Part shown: in pieces, positions 1 to 5,243 of the stretch
Numbering within the stretch: the stretch's first letter is position 1
Layout of the letters: every line of letters starts with the position of its first letter
Source: an uncultured Anaerovibrio sp.
GTDB taxonomy: Bacteria > Bacillota > Negativicutes > Selenomonadales > Selenomonadaceae
Direction of reading: 5' to 3'
Length of the DNA stretch: 6,085 nucleotides
Assembly: GCA_900768695.1 (NCBI GenBank)
Contig: CAAGDY010000273.1
Coordinates: 1-6,085, forward strand
Program-made: the position numbers and the translations under genes
Notes under the pieces: model-generated
Database searches by the model: none
What the model was told of the DNA's origin: nothing
What the model saw: only the letters and a program-made list of their open reading frames with translations

Positions 1-23
1 CATTCCGTAAAAAATAAATTTTC
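1..23 (-). other. End of leader; downstream gene not in window
   Basis: The last 23 bases in the direction of transcription are AU-rich and carry no ribosome binding site. The window ends on ATG (positions 3-1, minus strand), preceded by ACGGA, which is not a convincing Shine-Dalgarno sequence. I do not call a start codon here; the regulated gene presumably begins further left. Confidence 0.5.
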
Positions 24-103
24 AAAAATAAAAACCATTTCGCTCCAGGTACAATCCCTAGCTACATCTGGCTTTGTGGATTATACATGGGGCGAAATGG
101 TTT
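24..103 (-). terminator. Second T-box terminator (long hairpin)
   Basis: Arms 92-103 and 32-43 pair perfectly over 12 bp. The stem continues inward with 3 bp (88-90 with 45-47) and 9 bp (78-86 with 49-57, one G-U), separated by single mismatches: about 24 bp in all, with a 19-nt loop (59-77). A U-rich tract follows (24-34, broken by one A). The 5' arm contains the 3' half of the second antiterminator, so the folds are mutually exclusive. Confidence 0.9.
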
Positions 104-172
104 CGCTGTGCCACCCAATTTCGATATCTTTTCTTATGGCTGCATCTGCCGCCTGCCGGGACAACCGACATC
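89..172 (-). promoter_or_regulatory. Second, partial T-box module: stem plus antiterminator, no Stem I
   Basis: After the first terminator the RNA has a stem formed by GAUGUC/GAUAUC (167-172 with 123-128) and GGUUG/CAGCC (162-166 with 138-142), resembling a Stem III. A canonical T-box sequence follows: GGG (114-116), 7-nt bulge UGGCACA (107-113), GCG (104-106), loop, CGC (92-94), CCC (89-91). It matches the consensus better than the first copy and again predicts discriminator G. Only about 60 nt separate it from terminator 1, too little for a Stem I, so it must rely on the Stem I and specifier of the first module if it senses tRNA at all. Confidence 0.85.
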
Positions 173-179
173 AACAAAC

Positions 180-217
180 AAAAACGGCATTCCATCCCTA
201 ACGAGACGAAATGCCGT
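180..217 (-). terminator. First T-box terminator
   Basis: Arms 203-217 and 184-198 form a 15-bp stem including a few G-U pairs, closed by a 4-nt loop (GUUA, 199-202). It is followed by five U residues (180-184, the first paired) and then a U-rich stretch to 176. The 5' arm overlaps the bulge and 3' side of the first antiterminator, so the two folds exclude each other, as expected for a T-box decision point. Confidence 0.9.
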
Positions 218-225
218 GCCACTCG
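202..225 (-). promoter_or_regulatory. First T-box sequence / antiterminator
   Basis: The RNA reads CGAG-UGGCACG-GC...GU-CUCG. Helix A1 is CGAG (222-225) with CUCG (202-205), and the bulge starts with the invariant UGG at 219-221. The usual core is GGGUGGNACCGCG; here GAGUGGCACGGC is a diverged but clear match. Bulge base C at 218 predicts pairing to a tRNA with discriminator G. Helix A2 looks weak: G-U plus C-G, or alternatively ACG/CGU if the bulge is only 4 nt. Confidence 0.85.
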
Positions 226-240
226 ATATGATATCCTCTT

Positions 241-277
241 GATACGGGAAGTTATCTACACTGACGCTTCCGATATC
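241..277 (-). other. T-box Stem III
   Basis: The RNA segment at 267-277 (GAUAUCGGAAG) pairs with 241-251 (CUUCCCGUAUC), giving 10 base pairs with one C-C mismatch and a 15-nt loop (252-266). It lies between the Stem II-region hairpin (288-303, AACGGG-UGCC-CCCGUU) and the purine-rich linker before the first T-box sequence, which is the standard position of Stem III. Confidence 0.8.
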
Positions 278-335
278 TCAGCCCTGTAACGGGGGCACCC
301 GTTTCAGCCTACTCTCCGGCAACTGCCAGATTTCG

Positions 336-467
336 GTGAACCCTCCTGGGACCATTCGCTGAAGGCTTAACACCGGTCATCACACCAACCCGCCTGCGCG
401 GCACCGGCTCGCTGAAGATAAGTAAAATCAGTTACTATTTCCCATTCCATGGTTTAAAGCTATTCAC
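336..467 (-). promoter_or_regulatory. T-box Stem I (tRNA anticodon and elbow recognition)
   Basis: Stem I is closed by GUGAA (463-467) with UUCAC (336-340). Next comes a purine-rich asymmetric region like the usual K-turn, then UGGG (441-444) paired with CCCA (347-350) below the specifier loop. The loop has AGUA (433-436) opposite GAA (355-357), the S-turn signature. Above it lie CUGA/UCAG (428-431 with 359-362), CUUA/UAAG (419-422 with 366-369) and CCGGU/ACCGG (403-407 with 373-377). The apical part has the conserved CAGCGAG (408-414) and GGUUGGUGUGA (380-390) motifs that form the tRNA-elbow platform. A small extra hairpin, CCGC-GCAG-GCGG (390-401), is inserted at the tip. Confidence 0.9.
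352..354 (-). promoter_or_regulatory. Specifier triplet UGG (tryptophan)
   Basis: The minus-strand RNA reads GAA-UGG-U-CCCA. GAA is the 3' half of the S-turn, UGG is in the specifier position, and CCCA forms the helix below. In this family the triplet sits right after GAA and one unpaired base before the lower helix, so UGG (Trp codon) is the natural reading. The following base is U rather than the more usual purine, and shifting the frame by one would give GGU (Gly). Gly is disfavoured because both downstream bulges predict discriminator G, while bacterial tRNA-Gly normally has U. Confidence 0.8.
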
Positions 468-471
468 TTTC

Positions 472-486
472 GGGAGCCCTGCTCCC
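472..486 (-). other. 5'-end hairpin of the T-box transcript
   Basis: The RNA reads GGGAGC-AGG-GCUCCC, a perfect 6-bp GC-rich stem with a 3-nt loop. It starts only about 5-8 nt from the predicted 5' end and precedes Stem I. It is not a standard T-box element. Hairpins at the extreme 5' end of Gram-positive transcripts can protect them from decay, so a stabilising role is possible but inferred. Confidence 0.7.
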
Positions 487-499
487 TTCGACGTTTTGT

Positions 500-528
500 A
501 TATTACACCTTTTTGTCCTGCTTGTCAA
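500..528 (-). promoter_or_regulatory. Sigma-A type promoter of the T-box leader
   Basis: On the minus strand there is a perfect -35 box TTGACA (523-528), a 17-bp spacer, and a -10 box TAATAT (500-505), which matches the TATAAT consensus at 4 of 6 positions. Transcription would start near 491-494 and run leftward. It sits 38 bp past the ligA stop and just before the first recognisable structure of the T-box leader, which is where a leader promoter should be. The transcription start is inferred, not observed. Confidence 0.85.
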
Positions 529-565
529 CACTTTTGTCTAAAAAATTCAACCAGTTTTTCCGTGC

Positions 566-2614
566 CTACTGCAAAAGTGCCAAAAACTCCGCCTCGCTGA
601 TAACGGCTATGCCCAGCTCCTGAGCCTTGGCCAGCTTGCTTCCGGCGGCCTCACCGGCCAGCACATAATCCGTTTTTTTAGAAACGGAGCCTGCCGCCTT
701 GCCGCCATGGGCCTCAATCATTGCCTTGGCCTCATTGCGGCTGAGAGTTGGCAGGGTACCTGTAACCACCACCGTCTTTCCGGCCAGCTTTGCATCCACA
801 ATGCCGCTGTCCTTCAGCTCCATGTTGACGCCTGCCGCCTTCAGCCTGCCGATGATATCAATATTCACAGGGTCCCGAAAATACTCATAAATCGCCCTGC
901 TGCTGATTTCGCCGATGTCATTGACCGCCCTGACAGCCTCTATATCAGCCTGTGCCAGCTTGTCCACCGAGCCAAAATGCAGCATCAGCTCACGAGCGGC
1001 CGCCTTGCCGATGCCTGAAATGCCAAAGCCCGCCACCAGCCGCTGGGGCTCGTTGGACTTGGCCTTTTCAATGGCCTCCAGCACCTTGTCCGTGTTCTTT
1101 TCCTTGCCGATCAGCCCCGCAGCAACCATCTCATCACGGTGCCTGTCCAGCACAAAGACATCTGCGATGTCCTTTATCATCCCTGCTTCAATCAGGGCAT
1201 GAATATTCTGCTCCCCCATGCCCTTGATGTCCATGGCATCTCTGCCTACAAAGTTGATGATATGGTTCTCCAGCTGAGCCGGACAGGATGGGTTGGTACA
1301 CCTGATATCTGCCATGCTTTCCTCCCGGACAGCCCTGTGGCCGCAGACGGGGCAGGTATCCCCGATAATAAACGGCACAGCATTGTCAGGACGCAGCTCA
1401 TGATTTACAGAGCGCACCTTGGGAATGATTTCACCGGATTTGAACACGCGGATAGTATCGCCAATCCTGATATCCAGCTCATCGATAAAATCCTGATTGT
1501 GCAGGGTCGCCCGCTCCACCTTGGTGCCGCAAAGCTGTACCGGCTCAAAGACAGCCGTCGGGGTGATGCGGCCGGTGCGCCCTACGGAAAGCTCAATATC
1601 AAGCAGCCTGGTTTCCTTTTCCTCCGGCGGATACTTGTAGGCCACCGCCCACTTTGGCACCTTGGAGGTCTGCCCCAGCTGCTCCCGCTGGGCAAAATTA
1701 TTAATCTTTACTACGGCCCCGTCGATATCGTAGGGCAGGCCGCCACGGGAGGCCCCGATTTCATCAATAGCCGCCATGACCTCCTCAGCAGTATGGCAGA
1801 CGCGATAGTCATGAATAACCTTCATGCCCTGTTTTTTCATAAACTCGTAGGCTTCCGTATGGCTGGCAAACTCCCTGCCCTCTGCCATCTGCAGATTGAA
1901 GACAAACATGGACAGCTGGCGCTCTCTGGTGATGCGGCTGTCCAGCTGACGCAGGGTTCCTGCCGCACAGTTCCTCGGATTGGCAAAGGTCTTCAGCCCC
2001 AGAAGCTCCTGACGGTCATTGACGCGGGCAAAGGCCTCCCGGCTCATGTACACCTCGCCCCGCACCTCGAAATAAGGCAGCTCGTCCTTCAGCTTTTGCT
2101 TTATGTCCTTGATGACGCGGGCATTCTCCGTCACATCCTCCCCCTGTGTAACCCCGTCGCCGCGGGTAATGGCCTGAGAAAGCACTCCGTCACGATAGCG
2201 AAGAGCCAGGGAAAGGCCGTCAATTTTTTCCTCCACCACAAACTCCGGTGCCTCCAGAGTAGAGATGGCGGAATTCACAAAATCCGCCACCTCCGCCTTG
2301 GAAAAAACATCCTGCAGGGAAAGCATGGGCACATCGTGCTGTACCAGCACCCCTGCCTCCCGCCGCGCCGTACCGCCTACCAGCTGGGTAGGTGACGTCT
2401 TGGTAATCAGCTCCGGATACTCACCCTCCAAGGCCTTCAACCTCTGCATGAGCAAATCATACTCATAATCGCTGATTTCAGGATTATCCTTGTCATAGTA
2501 GCATTTGTTATGATGGCGGATTTCCTTGCGAAGCCTGTTCAGCTCCTTTTTTACCGCGCTTACATCCATGTCATTTGCATTAGTCACATGCTCATCTGTA
2601 TTGTTTATATCCAT
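566..2614 (-). CDS. ligA: NAD+-dependent DNA ligase LigA
   Basis: This is the replicative DNA ligase. It seals 5'-phosphate/3'-OH nicks, such as those between Okazaki fragments and after repair, using NAD+ as AMP donor. At 682 aa it is a normal full-length LigA. Seen in order: N-terminal Ia domain with the Tyr pair and DxxxSDYEYD (about 39-53), which bind NMN; adenylation domain with catalytic Lys130 in KIDG (130-133), RGDG (151-154) and VAYKYPP (324-330); OB fold (about 335-415, SVGRTGRITP at 343-352); four-Cys zinc finger C421-x2-C424-x14-C439-x4-C444; helix-hairpin-helix region (about 450-590); BRCT domain (about 608-682). The ATG start lies 4 nt after the pcrA stop, with AGAAGG/AAGGTG (2622-2629) as ribosome binding site inside the last pcrA codons; Met16 has no good site before it. 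Stop is TAG. It is probably co-transcribed with pcrA. No clear terminator follows before the T-box promoter. Confidence 0.98.
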   Translation of the reverse strand: MDINNTDEHVTNANDMDVSAVKKELNRLRKEIRHHNKCYYDKDNPEISDYEYDLLMQRLKALEGEYPELITKTSPTQLVGGTARREAGVLVQHDVPMLSLQDVFSKAEVADFVNSAISTLEAPEFVVEEKIDGLSLALRYRDGVLSQAITRGDGVTQGEDVTENARVIKDIKQKLKDELPYFEVRGEVYMSREAFARVNDRQELLGLKTFANPRNCAAGTLRQLDSRITRERQLSMFVFNLQMAEGREFASHTEAYEFMKKQGMKVIHDYRVCHTAEEVMAAIDEIGASRGGLPYDIDGAVVKINNFAQREQLGQTSKVPKWAVAYKYPPEEKETRLLDIELSVGRTGRITPTAVFEPVQLCGTKVERATLHNQDFIDELDIRIGDTIRVFKSGEIIPKVRSVNHELRPDNAVPFIIGDTCPVCGHRAVREESMADIRCTNPSCPAQLENHIINFVGRDAMDIKGMGEQNIHALIEAGMIKDIADVFVLDRHRDEMVAAGLIGKEKNTDKVLEAIEKAKSNEPQRLVAGFGISGIGKAAARELMLHFGSVDKLAQADIEAVRAVNDIGEISSRAIYEYFRDPVNIDIIGRLKAAGVNMELKDSGIVDAKLAGKTVVVTGTLPTLSRNEAKAMIEAHGGKAAGSVSKKTDYVLAGEAAGSKLAKAQELGIAVISEAEFLALLQ

Positions 2615-2618
2615 AGCC

Positions 2619-5084
2619 TTACACCTTCTTCAACGGCGCGTATTTCTGCATCAGCTTTTTCAGCCCGATGCCCGGAAAATTAATCTGTATCTCCGTTTCC
2701 TCGCCGGAGCCGGAAACGCCCACCACCGTACCTGTTCCCCATTTGCTGTGGGAGGCCTTGTCACCAGTTTTCCACTGAATGCTCATATCGGGGCGTGCTA
2801 GTGATTTTGTCCCCATCTGCACCCCCCTGGCGATAGCGGGATTGATGCTGCGCACTGCAGACAGAGCCTCCAGCCCGGATATAGGCTGTCCCTTGGCAGC
2901 TGCCGGACGTCCTGTGCCGCTGGAAAAATGCGGTGCAAAGCCGCCAACGGCTGCTGTGCTGCCGGTGGCGCCCCGCCTTTCCACTGTGCCTGCATTCTGG
3001 GAATTCTTCGAGGTAAAGCCACCGGCATTGCGGCTGTAGCCGCCATAGCCAAAGCTGCCCCCGAACCTTTTGCCGCCGCTATAGCCGCCCTCATCATAGC
3101 CGCCAAAGCCGCCCTCATCCTCAAATCTCCTGCGGCGGAAGGCCAGCTCCTCCTTCAGCTCCCCTGGAATCTCATCCAAAAAGCGGGAAGGCTCGTAGAC
3201 ATTGGTGCGGCCATAGATGGTGCGCATGCCCGCGTAGGTCATGTACAGCTTCCGCTGGGCGCGGGTGATGCCCACATAGCAGGTACGCCGCTCCTCCTCC
3301 ATTTCCTCCGGCTCCATCAGGGTACGGGCATGAGGGAACATGCCCTCCTCCATGCCTGCCATGAACACCACAGGAAATTCCAGTCCCTTGGCGGCGTGGA
3401 GCGTCATCAGTGTAACGCGCTCCTCCTCCAGCTCCGAATCATCAATATCGGAAAGCAGGGCCATCTTGCTCAGGAAATTCTCAAGATTTGGCTCCTCTTC
3501 CTCCTCCTTCTCGAACTCCTTGGCAACGCCTACAAATTCCCGCAGGTTTTCAATGCGCGATTCGTTCTCAATTTTCTTCTCGGCCTTGTCGTTTTTCAAC
3601 GCCTCTATATAGCCTGTTTTTTCAATGACCTCTTCGATCAGGTCAGACACGGCCAGCTTTTCCATGCGCTCCATCAACTCAAACAGCAACATAGCAAACT
3701 GCTTCAAAGGATTGCGGCTTCTGGCAGTCAGTCCCGGTACGGCGGACAAAAGCTCCTCGTTGGCAATCACTTCAAAAAGGCTCAGGTCATTTTCCACCGC
3801 GTAAACCATCAGCTTGTCCACGGAGGTGGCACCGATGCCCCGCTTTGGCACGTTGATGATGCGCATCAGGCTGATAGTATCCATGGGATTGAACATAACC
3901 CTGAGATATGCCACAATGTCCTTGATTTCCATGCGGTCGTAGAATTTCAGGCCGCCCACCATGGTATAGGGCAGTCCCACCCGCATCAGGGCATCCTCCA
4001 GCACACGGGACTGGGCGTTGGTGCGGTACAAAATCGCCATATCGCCATAAGGCGCCTTGTAAATATCGTGCTGCTTGCTGATGGTGTCCGTGATAAAGCG
4101 GGCCTCATCCCGCTCATCCGAGGCCAGATAGGTAGTAATCTTGTCCCCCTGGGCATTGTCCGTCCACAGACGCTTCTTCTTGCGATGGGGGTTATTCTCA
4201 ATCACCGCGTTGGCCGCAGCCAGAATATTCTTGGTGGAGCGGTAATTCTGCTCCAGCATGATGGTACGGGCATCAGGATAATCCTTCTCAAAATTGAGAA
4301 TGTTGGTAATATCGGCACCGCGCCAGCCGTAGATGGACTGATCCGCGTCACCCACCACGCAGAGGTTGCGGTAGCCCCCGGCCAGCAGGGTAGTCAGCTG
4401 GTACTGGGCGCCATTGGTGTCCTGATACTCATCCACCAGAATATACCTGAAGCGCCTCTGATAGCGGCTTCTGATTTCTTCATTTTCCGACAATAGGGAC
4501 ACTGTTACCAGCAGCAAATCATCAAAGTCCAGAGCATTGTTCTCCCTGAGCATGGCCTGATATTTTTTGTATACCTCTGCCACCTTTTTCTGGTAGAAGT
4601 CTGCCGCCTGGGCCTCAAAGGCCAGTGGCCCCAGCATCTGATTCTTGGCATTGGAAATGGCGTTGCGGATGCCCCCAGGATTGTACTGCTTCTCGTCCAG
4701 GTTCAGCTCCTTGATAACCTTTTTGACTACCGTCTGGGAATCACCAGAATCATAGATGACAAAATTGCTCTTGTACATGCCGGTGGCCTCAATCTCCCGG
4801 CGCAAAAAACGGGCGCAGAAGGAATGAAAGGTGCTGAGCCAGATTTCCCTGGCATAAGCGCCAATCATGTTCTCCACACGCTCCCGCATCTCGGCGGCCG
4901 CCTTGTTGGTAAAGGTTATCGCCAGAATACTATAAGGGGCAACGCCATGCTCCAGCAGGTTGGCAATCCTGTGGGTAAGCACCCTGGTCTTGCCGGAACC
5001 GGCGCCCGCCATAATCAAAAGAGGGCCCTCAAGGCACGCCACTGCCTCCCTCTGGTCATCGTTTAAGCCACTAAAAATATCCAA
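2619..5084 (-). CDS. pcrA: ATP-dependent DNA helicase PcrA (UvrD/Rep family)
   Basis: This is a superfamily 1A 3'-to-5' DNA helicase. PcrA is the Gram-positive counterpart of UvrD and acts in nucleotide excision repair, removal of recombinase filaments, plasmid rolling-circle replication and resolving transcription-replication conflicts. Motifs in order: Q motif (LNDDQREAV, 7-15), Walker A AGAGSGKT (26-33), Ia (about 56-70), DEYQD (218-222), motif III GDADQSIYGWRGA (245-257), motif IV LEQNYRST (277-284), motif V (about 557-574, TLHAAKGLEFPVVF) and motif VI (about 596-609, CYVGITRA). At 821 aa it is about 80-100 aa longer than the Bacillus and Geobacillus proteins. The excess lies in a Gly/Tyr/Phe-rich linker (about 655-690) and a further low-complexity stretch to about 735. 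The C-terminus (about 772-818, GDKASHSKWGTGTV) is the conserved domain that contacts RNA polymerase in PcrA/UvrD. The start is TTG. It is followed at 4 nt by ligA, an arrangement known in Bacillus. Confidence 0.97.
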   Translation of the reverse strand: MDIFSGLNDDQREAVACLEGPLLIMAGAGSGKTRVLTHRIANLLEHGVAPYSILAITFTNKAAAEMRERVENMIGAYAREIWLSTFHSFCARFLRREIEATGMYKSNFVIYDSGDSQTVVKKVIKELNLDEKQYNPGGIRNAISNAKNQMLGPLAFEAQAADFYQKKVAEVYKKYQAMLRENNALDFDDLLLVTVSLLSENEEIRSRYQRRFRYILVDEYQDTNGAQYQLTTLLAGGYRNLCVVGDADQSIYGWRGADITNILNFEKDYPDARTIMLEQNYRSTKNILAAANAVIENNPHRKKKRLWTDNAQGDKITTYLASDERDEARFITDTISKQHDIYKAPYGDMAILYRTNAQSRVLEDALMRVGLPYTMVGGLKFYDRMEIKDIVAYLRVMFNPMDTISLMRIINVPKRGIGATSVDKLMVYAVENDLSLFEVIANEELLSAVPGLTARSRNPLKQFAMLLFELMERMEKLAVSDLIEEVIEKTGYIEALKNDKAEKKIENESRIENLREFVGVAKEFEKEEEEEPNLENFLSKMALLSDIDDSELEEERVTLMTLHAAKGLEFPVVFMAGMEEGMFPHARTLMEPEEMEEERRTCYVGITRAQRKLYMTYAGMRTIYGRTNVYEPSRFLDEIPGELKEELAFRRRRFEDEGGFGGYDEGGYSGGKRFGGSFGYGGYSRNAGGFTSKNSQNAGTVERRGATGSTAAVGGFAPHFSSGTGRPAAAKGQPISGLEALSAVRSINPAIARGVQMGTKSLARPDMSIQWKTGDKASHSKWGTGTVVGVSGSGEETEIQINFPGIGLKKLMQKYAPLKKV
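2622..2630 (-). promoter_or_regulatory. ligA ribosome binding site inside the pcrA 3' end
   Basis: The last pcrA codons AAG AAG GTG form a Shine-Dalgarno sequence (AGAAGG, AAGGTG) about 7-9 nt before the ligA ATG, and the pcrA stop TAA lies between them. A ribosome ending pcrA therefore covers the ligA start region, which favours translational coupling. It also supports the first Met rather than Met16 as the ligA start. Confidence 0.8.
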
Positions 5085-5099
5085 GCCATTTCTCTCCTT
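5082..5099 (-). promoter_or_regulatory. pcrA TTG start with strong RBS and overlapping 8-codon ORF
   Basis: The Shine-Dalgarno AAGGAGA (5093-5099) lies about 8 nt before TTG (5082-5084). Reading upstream in this frame, a TAG stop (5100-5102) is reached with no ATG or GTG, and the next in-frame Met is residue 25, next to the Walker A motif, so TTG must be the start. An ATG at 5087-5089 is out of frame and only 3 nt from the Shine-Dalgarno. It would encode an 8-residue peptide, MAWIFLVA, ending inside pcrA. Confidence 0.85.
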
Positions 5100-5158
5100 C
5101 TATGCTGTCCTAATGCCGTCAAAATACAAAATTTCATTTCATGCCGCCCGCTGCTACG

Positions 5159-5209
5159 AAAAAAAGGCGGCACAGACATGTACCATAAGAGGTACTGTCT
5201 TATGCCACC
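5159..5209 (-). terminator. Intrinsic terminator after ppaC
   Basis: The minus-strand RNA forms a three-part hairpin: GGUGGCA/UGCCGCC (5203-5209 with 5166-5172), AGACA/UGUCU (5196-5200 with 5174-5178) and GUACC/GGUAC (5191-5195 with 5180-5184), about 17 bp in all, with small internal bulges and a 6-nt loop (5185-5190). It is followed by seven U residues (5159-5165). It lies 34 bp after the ppaC stop and has no T-run on the other strand, so it serves ppaC only and separates it from pcrA-ligA. The remaining 58 bp before the pcrA RBS hold no promoter I can call with confidence. Confidence 0.92.
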
Positions 5210-5243
5210 ATGTTCATACAGTATTGATGCAGGCAGTAAAAAA

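Larger units (their letters stand above)
24..493 (-). promoter_or_regulatory. Tryptophan-type T-box leader RNA with partially duplicated decision module
   Basis: This untranslated leader RNA of about 470 nt is a T-box riboswitch, which binds uncharged tRNA and lets transcription read through a terminator into the downstream gene. Seen in order on the minus strand: a 5' hairpin (472-486); Stem I (about 336-467) with the S-turn AGUA/GAA pair and specifier UGG; a Stem II-region hairpin (288-303) containing the conserved CCGUUA; Stem III (241-277); a first T-box/antiterminator (202-225) and terminator (180-217); then a second small stem, T-box (89-116) and terminator (24-103). The specifier and both UGGC bulges agree on tRNA-Trp. 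The controlled gene lies beyond position 1; tryptophan biosynthesis, transport or trpS is expected by family precedent. The T-box call is very secure, Trp specificity is likely, and the functional logic of the double module is inference. Confidence 0.95.

Noticed and set aside
74..289. Open frame of 71 codons on the plus strand
   Set aside because: It lies antisense to the T-box leader, crosses both terminators and both T-box sequences, and has no recognisable protein features or ribosome binding site.
24..493. Structured region at the left end as a tRNA gene, attachment site or mobile element
   Set aside because: The repeated motifs and hairpins are explained by the T-box fold. There is no cloverleaf with a TTCGA arm, no transposase and no terminal repeats.
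1139..2395. 418-codon open frame on the plus strand
   Set aside because: It is fully antisense to ligA, whose catalytic and zinc-binding motifs are intact. The long open frame reflects the base composition of the real gene.
2928..4496. 522-codon open frame on the plus strand
   Set aside because: It is fully antisense to pcrA. Its product is rich in His, Leu, Gly and Ala without domain-like motifs, as expected for a mirror frame of a GC-rich gene.
5100..5158. Possible pcrA promoter (TTGACG-like hexamer at about 5119-5124)
   Set aside because: No acceptable -10 box lies 16-18 bp downstream; that position falls into the ribosome binding site region. The pcrA promoter remains unidentified.
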